64,000 bases of DNA from Phycisphaerales bacterium (GTDB lineage Bacteria; Planctomycetota; Phycisphaerae; Phycisphaerales; SM1A02). Below the pieces are notes generated by a model, which saw nothing but the letters and a program-made list of their open reading frames with translations, had not been told where the DNA came from and ran no database searches. Positions 50,161 to 59,590 of the stretch are shown piece after piece (within the stretch, counting starts at the first letter, position 1; every line of letters starts with the position of its first letter). A program made the translations under genes and the position numbers. Location: assembly GCA_029260575.1 (NCBI GenBank), contig JAJDDB010000027.1:622501-686500 (forward strand), written 5' to 3'.

Positions 50161-52026
50161 ATGCCCGCCCTGCTGAACTGGCTTCTACGACTGCTGCCGA
50201 CCAATCCGATATGCATTCGGCTGGTTCAGGGTGGGTCCAGGCGGCTCCGGCACCTCTATATCCGCTCGGGATACCTTGCGGTCATTATCGTCGTCCTGCT
50301 GTTTGTCCTGCTGGATAATGTCAGCACCGGCCAGCTGTCGACCCGTGAACTCGCCACAGGCGGGGCCACGATGTTCCAGCTCATCAGCTACCTGCAGGTG
50401 GGCCTGATCTGCCTGCTCACGCCGGTGTTCATGGCAGGAGCCATCGCCCAGGAAGCGAACCCAAAGACATGGGACATTCTGCTCACTACGCCGATGAACT
50501 CGCTGCAGATTGTCCTTGGCAATCTCTTCGGCCGACTGTTTTTCGTGCTTGCGCTGCTGTTCTCATCATTACCACTGTTTGTAATGACACAATACTTCGG
50601 CGGTGTGCCCGGCGATTCGATCTTCGCCAGTTATGCAATCGCAGCAAGCAGCTCACTGCTTGTCGCCGCCATTGCTGTCACGTTGAGCGTGACCCGCACC
50701 GCAGGCAGACGGGCGGTGTTCGTATTTTATATCTCCGTAGTCATGTATCTGTTCATCACAATCGGACTGGATGCATACCTTCGCCGATTAAACCCGGTGA
50801 CACCTGCGGCGCAGGAATTCTTCACGACCATCATCACGCCGCTGAATCCGTTCCTCGCGCTGGAAGTATTGCTGCAGTCCAACACATATGTCCCGCATGA
50901 TCTGACGGGAACCGGCGCCGGCTGGTTTCAACGTATGTGGCTGACCCGGCCGATCACGACATTCTGCTGGCTGTGCGTCGGCCTGAGTTTGTTCCTGATC
51001 GTCTTTTCAACCGTTCGGCTGCGCGTCATCGGCGCCAAGGTCGGCAAAGTCTCGTGGTTCCAAAAGGTCTTTCACCTCAAGGTCAAAGGCGCGTCGCAGC
51101 GCATCGCCCGCAGCGTCGGCAACAATCCGATTGCATGGCGCGAGGCCAGCGGACGAAGTCGAACCGTTACTGCTGTTCTGAGCCGCTGGGGGTTTGTCGC
51201 CGCAGGGGTTGCCGTGGCCGTTGTTCTTGTTGCGCTGTTTCATCGAGGCACGATGTCGATAGCTGATCTGCGCCTAGCGGTTGCGTCAGTTATGTCCGGC
51301 GAAGTCGTCATCATCGTGCTGGTCGCGCTGAATATGAGCGCGACAGCCGTCAGCCGGGAGCGGGAGGATGGCACACTTGACATTATTCTCACGACGCCGA
51401 TTCAACCCGGGCCGTATATCGCAGGCAAACTGCGTGGTCTTGTGCAGTTCCTGTTACCGATGATTCTTGTGCCGGTGCTGACGATGCTTGTGCTTGCGAT
51501 TTACATCGGCTCCAATGGTTTCGGCGCGGGCAACGTCATGAGTGCGGATTCACATCCTGATCGCAGCGTGACATTCCAGCTACCCGCTGTACTTCCGGAA
51601 GGCGCGATTGCGCTGCCCGTCATGCTCGTTCCATTCGTTGCATTCTGCGTGATGGTGGGCCTGCACTGGTCAATCCGCAGCAAAGGAACGATCACTTCTG
51701 TCGTCGCGGCGGTTGCAGTTGTGCTTGCGGTTGCGGGTGTTTTGAGTATGTGCGCGATCCCCGCCGGTCATGGCGCATCCTGGCTCGGCGGCGCGCTTGC
51801 TTCATTTACGCCGGTGAATCTTGTGTTCGCGCTGGTCTATCCAGCCAGCACAATTCCAAGCGCGCTGGACACCGGCGCAGGAACGAGCACGGTCGGCGGC
51901 AGAGCAAGTCTGGTCGTCGGCGCATTCCTGGCTGCGATTGTGTATTCCGCGCTGGTCTACGCAATGTTTGTGAATATGAAGAACAGTTTCATGATGACCG
52001 TCCGCCGCCTCGCCGGCGCGAGTTGA
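50161..52026 (+). CDS. ABC-2-type transporter permease, internally duplicated
   Basis: 621 residues with about twelve membrane helices in two similar halves. Each half carries the ABC-2 cytoplasmic coupling signature: AQEANPKTWDILLTTPMNSL in the first and SREREDGTLDIILTTPIQPG followed by PYIAGKLRGLVQF in the second. The linker (~residues 285-350) is basic. ABC-2 permeases form the channel of exporters for polysaccharide, drugs or proteins; here one polypeptide could supply both pore halves. No ATPase gene adjoins, so the partner is elsewhere. The ATG at 50161 lacks a clear ribosome site. Substrate unknown. Confidence 0.8.
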   Translation: MPALLNWLLRLLPTNPICIRLVQGGSRRLRHLYIRSGYLAVIIVVLLFVLLDNVSTGQLSTRELATGGATMFQLISYLQVGLICLLTPVFMAGAIAQEANPKTWDILLTTPMNSLQIVLGNLFGRLFFVLALLFSSLPLFVMTQYFGGVPGDSIFASYAIAASSSLLVAAIAVTLSVTRTAGRRAVFVFYISVVMYLFITIGLDAYLRRLNPVTPAAQEFFTTIITPLNPFLALEVLLQSNTYVPHDLTGTGAGWFQRMWLTRPITTFCWLCVGLSLFLIVFSTVRLRVIGAKVGKVSWFQKVFHLKVKGASQRIARSVGNNPIAWREASGRSRTVTAVLSRWGFVAAGVAVAVVLVALFHRGTMSIADLRLAVASVMSGEVVIIVLVALNMSATAVSREREDGTLDIILTTPIQPGPYIAGKLRGLVQFLLPMILVPVLTMLVLAIYIGSNGFGAGNVMSADSHPDRSVTFQLPAVLPEGAIALPVMLVPFVAFCVMVGLHWSIRSKGTITSVVAAVAVVLAVAGVLSMCAIPAGHGASWLGGALASFTPVNLVFALVYPASTIPSALDTGAGTSTVGGRASLVVGAFLAAIVYSALVYAMFVNMKNSFMMTVRRLAGAS

Positions 52027-52050
52027 TTCGAAGATGACAGGTTTCATGGA

Positions 52051-53490
52051 TTAGTCAAAGGGACCAGGCCATTGACCGTTTATTGCTGCGCGCTTCTGTC
52101 GAGCCGCTTCAAACGTGGCAACCTGTTTCTCGTAGCGAACGAATTCCACACTGATCGAATCCAACTGTGAAGACTCAAGCGTCGTTTCCAATATAGCAAT
52201 GAGTTCTTCCGCAGCTTCCATGCGGCGTCGCTGATAGCGCATCATTGTCGCTTGATACAGATCGTACTCCTTGGGTGAGAATACTCCCGATCGGGGTGTG
52301 TGCAGGGCATACCAGTTCATGTACTCCCGCATCATTTTGTCGGAGTATGCTTCAGTCTGATCGTTGTATCCAAGCTTCATGGAATTTAGAATGACTCTTT
52401 GTTCTTCTGACAAATCATCCAACAAGAGTGCCGATCTGACTATGTCTGTCACATCGAACGGATTTGGAAACACAACTGGATACGCTGCTTCATGAAACCA
52501 ACTGCGCAACTCTTCTGCACACTCTCCATTGAGATTCGAGCAGAGTCTCGCGATGAACCGCTGATTCAGGTCGTGTATTCGTCGCTTAGCTTGATATTCA
52601 GCCTCATGAAGTCTGAAGAACCGTGCGCGTAAGTCGACAGTGCTTTGGAGAAATTCATCACGATCTGGAATCCGCTGCCGCAGTGTGTTCAGTTCAGCCA
52701 ATAAGACCGTTGTATGTCCAGTACGATTGATTCTCGCGACATCTAGTGCTTCGAAGAGAGCCGTGGCCTGTCGTTCGTACGAACTCAAGTCCCACCGAAA
52801 CTCCTCCCGGTCATTCGGCTGTGCTTCGACGCCGGATTGTTGCAATTCCCAAAGCCGCAACGCCACATCAAGATCTGCGCCAGGAAAACCGAAGAACAAA
52901 TATTTCCGCAGCACATCACGTCTTCGCTGATCGTATGCGCGATCAATCAGTTCCAGTTGATCGTCGCTCAGATACGGAGACATGGCATCAAAGAGAGTTC
53001 GCTCCGCTCGATAGAGTTCTTGGATGGCTTGTGTACGCTTCTGGTAGATTGCAAGTGCATCTTTAGCAAGTGGCACCGACGACGTTCCTTCCGTGCGACG
53101 CCGACGCATCAATTCTTCCTCTTGATCAATAAGGGGATTGATGACACGAGCGCGATACTCAGCCGTATGCTCTATGTGCTGCTCGTAGAGATGGTGCCAT
53201 TGCCTTCTCTGCGCTTCACTTAGTTCCATAATGTCAGCGTAGTGTTCAAGTTCCTGCCGAAGGATTGGCTGCGGAATCTGTAACGACGTCGCACCGGCAC
53301 GAGTGCTATACCCCTTTGGAAGTGCCGCTCTCTCGGCAGCGCGCTTCTTTGCCGCTGCACGCATCGCTTCCACTTCTTCAGCTGTTGGTGGGCGTTCGTC
53401 TTGACCGACTGCGTGTGTAATGGAACCACCCACACACATAGACAACGCCAACATCGAAGCTACAACGACTTGGCGGGATTGAGACTTCAT
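52051..53490 (-). CDS. Secreted helical protein of unknown function
   Basis: 479 residues from the ATG at 53490, with GAGG five bases upstream. A signal peptide (VVVASMLALSMCVGGSITHA) is followed by an almost entirely helical, Arg/Glu-rich chain without Cys pairs or catalytic motif. Phrases such as MELSEAQRRQWHHLYEQHIE and LSDDQLELIDRAYDQRRR recall LTXXQ/CpxP-like helical periplasmic proteins, where x-LS-x-x-Q repeats mark helical hooks; similarity is only of style. It is probably periplasmic. It is co-oriented with the Cys-rich gene 24 bp upstream. Confidence 0.6.
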   Translation of the reverse strand: MKSQSRQVVVASMLALSMCVGGSITHAVGQDERPPTAEEVEAMRAAAKKRAAERAALPKGYSTRAGATSLQIPQPILRQELEHYADIMELSEAQRRQWHHLYEQHIEHTAEYRARVINPLIDQEEELMRRRRTEGTSSVPLAKDALAIYQKRTQAIQELYRAERTLFDAMSPYLSDDQLELIDRAYDQRRRDVLRKYLFFGFPGADLDVALRLWELQQSGVEAQPNDREEFRWDLSSYERQATALFEALDVARINRTGHTTVLLAELNTLRQRIPDRDEFLQSTVDLRARFFRLHEAEYQAKRRIHDLNQRFIARLCSNLNGECAEELRSWFHEAAYPVVFPNPFDVTDIVRSALLLDDLSEEQRVILNSMKLGYNDQTEAYSDKMMREYMNWYALHTPRSGVFSPKEYDLYQATMMRYQRRRMEAAEELIAILETTLESSQLDSISVEFVRYEKQVATFEAARQKRAAINGQWPGPFD

Positions 53491-53513
53491 CAAGACCTCA
53501 GATCAGGATCGGG

Positions 53514-53903
53514 TCATTTAGAGCAGTCCATGGGATCTTCAGGAAACGCAAAATTATCGCACTCTATTGAAGCGGTATTGCGCTCATCGTAAATACATCC
53601 GCAAGGCGTCGTAATGTCCTGGCATGTCACCACAATCCAAACGCAGAGGTAACCATCACCTTCCTTGGCAATCGCGGGATCAGACCACCCGAATGGTCGC
53701 GTCGCAAGATACGTATGTACATCGCTTCTCTGTTCTCGTGTTTCACACTGAATAAGTTGTCCATTGCAGAGGCACGTGTATCCTGGCAATGAGGATACAT
53801 CACAACATCCATCGTCTAAGAACATTGTACAACTGTCTGACTGTGCCACCGTATTCAAACAACCTAAAACTGTACAAATTGAGATTGCTCGCAGAATTCG
53901 CAT
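53514..53903 (-). CDS. Small secreted Cys-rich protein
   Basis: 129 residues. The ATG at 53903 sits seven bases from AGGAG. A short signal peptide (MRILRAISICTVLGCLNTVA) is followed by a mature region with twelve Cys in ~105 residues, including a CC pair and CxC spacing (GYTCLCNGQLIQC and TPCGCIYDE). The even number suggests six disulfides in the periplasm or outside. No known fold is recognised. It forms an apparent pair with the helical secreted protein downstream. Confidence 0.6.
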   Translation of the reverse strand: MRILRAISICTVLGCLNTVAQSDSCTMFLDDGCCDVSSLPGYTCLCNGQLIQCETREQRSDVHTYLATRPFGWSDPAIAKEGDGYLCVWIVVTCQDITTPCGCIYDERNTASIECDNFAFPEDPMDCSK

Positions 53904-54149
53904 TATCATTCTCCTTCGCAAGGATCAAGTGATATCTTTTACTTGACCGTCAGTATGCCCCCCCGTCAGAACTGTCAAGAAAGTCTTGAGATTAAGCGAC
54001 ATAGAACTGGGACTTATTCTGAGGCAAGAGCTTAATGATGGCCGCATTGAGCGGCCCGCAAACCATTTCTGCGTATCGGTTTAGGCTCAATAGCGACGGC
54101 TCAACGGCTCGCTATACTGTCACCGTCTCGACCACGAAGGAGCCTCGCT

Positions 54150-54869
54150 GTGACCGAACTCGCCACGCCGACACCACGACTGTATGACGATGAGGGTGAT
54201 CTGCTGCTGCAGGCTGATAAGCGCTCTGATCGCGTGATCCTCCTGCCGACCGGCGATCTGCACGACCCCGGCAGCGAACGCGACCGCATGCGCATTCAAT
54301 GGGGACAAAATCTTCTGGCAGATGTTGTCAGCGAACGGTACCGCACAGTCATCTGCGGCATCAATGACGAAGACAATTCCCACGGCGTCGTCGGCGAACT
54401 GCTCGAGCGCGTCCACACCAGCCAGTGGACCGTCAAGTCCGCCACCGCCTACGCCCGGGTCTTTCACGATTCGGTCGGCCAACTGGCAGCAGGTGACCGC
54501 GAGCCATACGTCTTGAAATATGATCTTGATCGTCTGCTCATTCTGGCAATCCTGCGCCCCAAGGGTCGCGATCACTTCACACTTGAAGATCTGTCGCGTG
54601 GGTTCAAGACAATCTCACGCATGCTCGCCGGCCGGTGGATGCGCTGGCCGGCTGCGACGGTGTCATTCCTCGGCGCGAAAAGCAATCGCCTGCAGGAACC
54701 CGACGGGAAAGAGCCGTCATTCGAAAGCGTGTTGCGCACAATGCACGACGCCGGTTATCGAGGCGATACCTACCCCTCGCCCGGCATGTGGGAACTCGCA
54801 CCAACAGGTGTCTTCGCCAGCTATCCATTCCCCGACAGCCTCAAGGTCATGCGCAGCGGCGGGTTCTGA
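54150..54869 (+). CDS. Uncharacterised conserved protein (GTG start)
   Basis: 239 residues from a GTG, supported by AAGGAG seven bases upstream. Soluble, with no signal peptide. Alpha/beta pattern: RVILLPTGDLHDPGSERDRM, then TVICGINDEDNSHGVVGELL and TLEDLSRGFKTISRMLAG. The stretch HDPGSERDRMRIQWGQNLL hints at a nucleotide or polyanion site but matches no family I can name. It faces the sensor kinase gene convergently with a 40-bp gap. Confidence 0.5.
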   Translation: MTELATPTPRLYDDEGDLLLQADKRSDRVILLPTGDLHDPGSERDRMRIQWGQNLLADVVSERYRTVICGINDEDNSHGVVGELLERVHTSQWTVKSATAYARVFHDSVGQLAAGDREPYVLKYDLDRLLILAILRPKGRDHFTLEDLSRGFKTISRMLAGRWMRWPAATVSFLGAKSNRLQEPDGKEPSFESVLRTMHDAGYRGDTYPSPGMWELAPTGVFASYPFPDSLKVMRSGGF

Positions 54870-54909
54870 CCTGCCCGAGGCAATTGCGAGCGACAATGCA
54901 ACCGTTGCG

Positions 54910-57900
54910 TCAGTGCGCATGTGTGTGTTGCAGCAGCGGGACGTTTATGCGCGCGGTAAGACCCGTCGCAGAATAGTGCCAATCAATAGTGCCATGCAGT
55001 TGATATTGCACAAGCCCTTCAATGACGGAGGTGCCGAAACCGGCTGCCATATCTGCCTGCAGTGGAGTATCACAGATCTCCCGCCACTCAATAGAAAATG
55101 ACTGGTCTGCGTCTGCCGACCACAACACGTGAAGCCGCCCTCCTTGATTGCTCAATGCGCCGTGCTTTGCCGCGTTCGTTGCAAGTTCATACACGACCAT
55201 ACTCAAGGGATACGCAAGCGACGGCAACAACGCCTGCTCCGGACCATCCAGCACAACACTTTCACTTTGATCAGCAAACGGTGCCAGCAACCGCGACAAC
55301 ATCGTCCGCCACCGCACATCGTGGGAACGACTTTCGGAAATCACTTCGTAGGCAACCGCCATCGATGACATACGGCCGGTCAGTGATTCCAGAAAATCCG
55401 GTACCGAGTCTGTCCGAGCAGCAGTTTGCTGGGCGATTGCAATGAGCGATGCAAGATTGTTGCGCACGCGATGATCAAGTTCGCGCATCAATAGCTCAAG
55501 TTGTTTGTTGGATTGCTTAATCTCGGTAATGTCCAGGCATATGCCGATGGTCCCGACAATGGTTCCACCGGTGTCGCTGAGCGGTTCGATATGACACTTG
55601 TAATATCGCCCCTGAAAGCGATTTTCAAAACTCACTGATTCACCGCTCAGGGCTTCCTTGTGCATTTCGATTCCAAGACCGCCATCGTCTGCATCTTCGA
55701 GATACTCGTACAATGAGTTGCCGTTGGTTTCTCCCGGTTCCAGACCGATATCAGCCAGGCCGCGCCCACTGCTGGATGTCAAAACGAGATTGGCATCCGT
55801 CGTCCACGTCATCGCAGGCATTTGATTGAACATCATTCGAAGATTTGTCTCACTTCGAAGCAGTACAGCCTCCGTACGATGCCGTTGGAGTTCGGCTGAA
55901 GCGCGGGCAGCGCTGACCTGCAATGCTGGAAGCTGGTGGAGGTCAATATCAATTGGACCGTCGTTGATCAGTAGCAGTTGTCCAATGACCTCGCCTTGCG
56001 AATTACGTAACGGCATTCCGCAGAAACCATCGGCATGCAGCGATTCCAGGATCGGATCTTTGACAAACTGCTTGCGAACGCCAGATTCAATCGCAAGAGT
56101 CTTGCCTTCCACGATTGCCCTGTATGGTTCGTCGGTCGCAGAGAATTCGACTTCAGGTGCGAGTTTCCCATCGCGCCAGAACGCCAACGAGCGATACCGA
56201 TCCATCGTCTCTACGCGCTCTGCCACAAGAACACTCCGAAGCTCCAGCGTTATTGAAAGGCGCTCGACCAACGACGCGAAGAAATCCTGCCCGCCAACAT
56301 CAGAAGCTTCTTCAGCAAGCGAAACGAGAACCTGCTCGGCACGGGTTTCCCGATCCACATCCAGCGCCACGACATGCCAGCGAATGCGCTCGCCTTTCAA
56401 TTTGACGGGTTGGCCTGCAACGCTTACCCATTTGTACTTGCCGGAATCCGTACGGAAGCGCAGTTTTCGTGGGACAGCTCGACCGCGTCGGATCGCTTCC
56501 GCACCGGCAGCTTCGGTCACGGCTCGATCATCGGGATGCAGCAGTGCTGACATTTGATCGAATTCTTGCTCGACGCGTTTCGCATTAGCAGGCCCCAGCA
56601 ATTCGTCCAAGCCGGATCCCATGTACACCAGTTCGCGCGGGCCGTCGTTCGTGCGCTCGAAAATGTATGCAACACCCGGCACGTGTTCAGCAATGGCCTG
56701 AATGTGTTGCTGACTTTCCTGCAGTTTTTGCTCTGCACTCTTGCGCTCGGTAATGTCGCGCGCAAATGAACAGCGATAACTCTCACCGTCCATTTCGAAC
56801 AATGCCACCGACACTTCAACAGGTATGATCCGACCATCGCGGGCCTGATGTGTTGATTCAACGACGAACTGCCGAATTGACTTGAGCCGCTTCCAGTGAT
56901 CTGTCCACTCACGGCGATCGAAATCAGGCACAAAATCAGTAAGGTGCATTCCGACAAGTTCATCACGGCTGTAGCCGAGACGATCACACACTGTCTGATT
57001 GACAGATCGGATCAAGCCGTCCTGACCGGTTGTAAACATCGCTTCGGAAGCGCTGTCGACGGCAAATTGCGTGAGCTTCAGATCAATCTCAGCACGTTTG
57101 CGCTCGCTGATATCCGAGACAGTCGCCAACGACCCCGCTCGATTGTTCTTTGAGTCATAGTGACTGCTTGCACGAACCTCCGCCCAGAATGTGCTTCCAT
57201 CCTTACGTCGAATCTTCGATTCGTAGTTCCGATCAATACCACGACGGCGATCGACCATGACATCCGCAAGGCGCTGCATTTCTTCCGCTGGGATCAGAAC
57301 CTCCCGAGGCAACCGCCCGGCGAAATCGGATTCGTGGTATCCGGTTAAATCCGTAAACCGTTTGTTGATGTGTCGAACACTGCCATCAAGATTGGTCATC
57401 AAGAGTCCGTCGGCCAGCGCTTCAGCGAGTTGTCGAAATTCCAGATCGCGCGAATGCGCTCGGGCTTCAGCTTCTCTGCGAATGTACGCGAGACTCACTA
57501 CATGACCGGCAGTTTCAAGAATCCGTCGATCAACTTCGTTCGGCTCTGCCGGTGACTGTTGATTGATTGCAAACGTCCCGACCAATTGTGATCGCTCATC
57601 TCGAAACGGTATCGACCAGCAGGACCGAAGTTTGAACAGATCGAATATGCTGATGAGATCCTGGCAACGTTCATCTTTGTATACATCAGGCACAAAGACC
57701 GGACCGCCCTCTTTGATCGCGGCTCCGCATGAACCCTGCCCGACTTGCACACCATTAAGTCTGCTGCGCATCGATTCAGGAACCGATGGGGATGCAAGAA
57801 TATCCAGTGTTGTTCCTGACAATTCCATGATCGTGCAGACGGCGCCAGGCACGAGCTCTTCATAGGCAAGGCAAATGTCGTCAAAGACACGATCACCCGG

Positions 57901-58065
57901 TATGCCGGATGCAGCAATCAGACACGCAAGATGACGTTCGGTCTCGATGAGGCGTTCGAGGCGCTGCGCATCGTAGACAGACCACAAACGCTTCGGTTTC
58001 GTTTCAACCTGCGCTGCATTCTGAGCATTTGATGTGGTGGTGTCGCCAGCCATTGCAGAACGCAT
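54910..58065 (-). CDS. Multi-PAS/GAF HWE-type sensor histidine kinase
   Basis: 1051 residues, no membrane helix, so cytoplasmic. Order: GAF (~40-198), PAS (~205-325), PAS (~330-455), PAS (~460-585), a second GAF-like region (~590-745), PAS (~750-870), then a HWE/HisKA_2 kinase core. The kinase core has the H-box RELDHRVRNNLASLIAIAQQ and N-box YELATNAAKHGAL. The W-x-E motif is IEWREICDTPL, and the G-box GFGTSVIEGLVQYQL. The four PAS domains show the DITERK-type ends (VSDISERKRAE, ARDITERKSAE, CLDITEIKQSN). It starts 35 bp after pdhC on the same strand, so it is probably co-transcribed with the PDH genes. The response regulator partner is not here. Confidence 0.9.
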   Translation of the reverse strand: MRSAMAGDTTTSNAQNAAQVETKPKRLWSVYDAQRLERLIETERHLACLIAASGIPGDRVFDDICLAYEELVPGAVCTIMELSGTTLDILASPSVPESMRSRLNGVQVGQGSCGAAIKEGGPVFVPDVYKDERCQDLISIFDLFKLRSCWSIPFRDERSQLVGTFAINQQSPAEPNEVDRRILETAGHVVSLAYIRREAEARAHSRDLEFRQLAEALADGLLMTNLDGSVRHINKRFTDLTGYHESDFAGRLPREVLIPAEEMQRLADVMVDRRRGIDRNYESKIRRKDGSTFWAEVRASSHYDSKNNRAGSLATVSDISERKRAEIDLKLTQFAVDSASEAMFTTGQDGLIRSVNQTVCDRLGYSRDELVGMHLTDFVPDFDRREWTDHWKRLKSIRQFVVESTHQARDGRIIPVEVSVALFEMDGESYRCSFARDITERKSAEQKLQESQQHIQAIAEHVPGVAYIFERTNDGPRELVYMGSGLDELLGPANAKRVEQEFDQMSALLHPDDRAVTEAAGAEAIRRGRAVPRKLRFRTDSGKYKWVSVAGQPVKLKGERIRWHVVALDVDRETRAEQVLVSLAEEASDVGGQDFFASLVERLSITLELRSVLVAERVETMDRYRSLAFWRDGKLAPEVEFSATDEPYRAIVEGKTLAIESGVRKQFVKDPILESLHADGFCGMPLRNSQGEVIGQLLLINDGPIDIDLHQLPALQVSAARASAELQRHRTEAVLLRSETNLRMMFNQMPAMTWTTDANLVLTSSSGRGLADIGLEPGETNGNSLYEYLEDADDGGLGIEMHKEALSGESVSFENRFQGRYYKCHIEPLSDTGGTIVGTIGICLDITEIKQSNKQLELLMRELDHRVRNNLASLIAIAQQTAARTDSVPDFLESLTGRMSSMAVAYEVISESRSHDVRWRTMLSRLLAPFADQSESVVLDGPEQALLPSLAYPLSMVVYELATNAAKHGALSNQGGRLHVLWSADADQSFSIEWREICDTPLQADMAAGFGTSVIEGLVQYQLHGTIDWHYSATGLTARINVPLLQHTHAH

Positions 58066-58100
58066 TCTAACGGTGCCTGCGCATTGCTGTACAGACCCGA

Positions 58101-59519
58101 TTAGACCATCAACATCGCTGGATGTTCAAACAGGCCTTTCAGCGTCTGGAGATACCTCGCAGCCATTGCGCCATCGATTACACGATGGTCACAACTCAGC
58201 GTACCCGCCATCTCGTGGCCGATCACCAATTCGCCGTTCCGAACGACCGGCTTTTGTGCCGCAGCACCAACCGCAAGTATTGCGGAGTTCGGCGGGTTGA
58301 TGATGGCGGTGAAGTTGTCCACGCCGAACATACCCAGGTTGGACAGCGTGAATGTCGAACCAGTCAATTCATCCTGCGACAAGCCGCGCGTACGGGCCTT
58401 TTCCGCAAGCATCTTCGATTCGTATGAGATTTCACGAAGCGTCTTGCGATCTGCATCAAAGATTGTTGCAACGACCAGACCCCCACCGCGTTCTTCAGGC
58501 AATGAAACGGCAATCCCCACATTCACCCGGCCATGCACACGAATCTGATCTTCTTCCCACGAGGCATTGAAATACGGATGTTCGTACATCGACAACGCGC
58601 ACGCGCGCACAAGAAAGTCATTGACCGACAATTTCACACCCTGATCCGCAAGCGATTCGTTCAGATCGCGACGCAGATCCAGCAGCGGTTCCATATCAAC
58701 TGATACGGTGACCTGATAATGCGGAATGGTCGTCTTGGATTCAACCAGCCGCCGCGCAATTGTCTGCCGCATGCCGCTGAGTGAAACTGTCTGTTCCTGC
58801 AGCCCGAACGTCGAGGGTTTGGCAAGTGCGTTCTGTTGCACAACAGCAAGTGGCTCGGTGACGCGTGTCGCTTCAACGGTCTGTCGCTGCTGCGGTGCCT
58901 TTGTAATCCCCTGCGCTGAGGGCGCAACCGATGCTGCGGTTTCGTTGCCTGCATCGATTGCGTTTTCCACATCGCGTTTGATGATTCGTCCGCTGGGGCC
59001 GGACCCTTGCAACATGCGCAAATCAAGATCATGTTCTTCAGCCAGCCGCCGTGCCACCGGGCTGACTCTCATTTTGCCATCATTCGCCTGCGCAGGCGCA
59101 GCGGAACTCTGTGTTTGAGAGGGTTGCGCTTCTTCATCCCCGTCTACCGAAGCACGGCTTGTGGCGTCAGGTGCTGGAACATCTTCCGGCCCCGGTGCAG
59201 GCTGCTTCGAATCAGGTGCCTTCGATGCTTTCTTCGGAGCACCATCAGCAAACTGCGATGCGACATCGCTCGCATCTTCATCTTCACCTGCCAGCACTGC
59301 AATGAGCGACCCGACTTCGACGGTCTGACCTTCCGGAATCAGAATCTTGGCCAGTGTGCCGTCGTCATAGACGGGCATTTCCATTGTCGCTTTATCTGTT
59401 TCGACGTCAGCAATCACTTCACCGGCGGAAACTTCATCGCCTTCACTCTTCATCCATTTAATGACAGTCCCCTGCTCCATTGTATCCGACAGCCGGGGCA
59501 TTGTGATTTCAATCGGCAT
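58101..59519 (-). CDS. pdhC: Pyruvate dehydrogenase E2, dihydrolipoamide acetyltransferase
   Basis: 472 residues from the ATG at 59519 (MPIEITMPRLSDTMEQG). One N-terminal lipoyl domain has K43 in VETDKATMEMPVYDD. A long Ala/Pro/Ser/Glu-rich linker, an E3-binding domain (SPVARRLAEEHDLDLRMLQG then SGPSGRIIKRD) and the catalytic trimer-forming domain with CDHRVIDGAMAARYLQTL follow. It transfers the acetyl group from lipoate to CoA. Order pdhA-pdhB-pdhC on the minus strand, with 71 bp after pdhB. E3 (lipoamide dehydrogenase) is not in the window. Confidence 0.9.
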   Translation of the reverse strand: MPIEITMPRLSDTMEQGTVIKWMKSEGDEVSAGEVIADVETDKATMEMPVYDDGTLAKILIPEGQTVEVGSLIAVLAGEDEDASDVASQFADGAPKKASKAPDSKQPAPGPEDVPAPDATSRASVDGDEEAQPSQTQSSAAPAQANDGKMRVSPVARRLAEEHDLDLRMLQGSGPSGRIIKRDVENAIDAGNETAASVAPSAQGITKAPQQRQTVEATRVTEPLAVVQQNALAKPSTFGLQEQTVSLSGMRQTIARRLVESKTTIPHYQVTVSVDMEPLLDLRRDLNESLADQGVKLSVNDFLVRACALSMYEHPYFNASWEEDQIRVHGRVNVGIAVSLPEERGGGLVVATIFDADRKTLREISYESKMLAEKARTRGLSQDELTGSTFTLSNLGMFGVDNFTAIINPPNSAILAVGAAAQKPVVRNGELVIGHEMAGTLSCDHRVIDGAMAARYLQTLKGLFEHPAMLMV

Positions 59520-59590
59520 TGCAGTTCTCAGGTGCGTGTATGGTCGTGCGGAGTGCGATAGTAGCCGCATCATATCGTCATCAAGACGGC

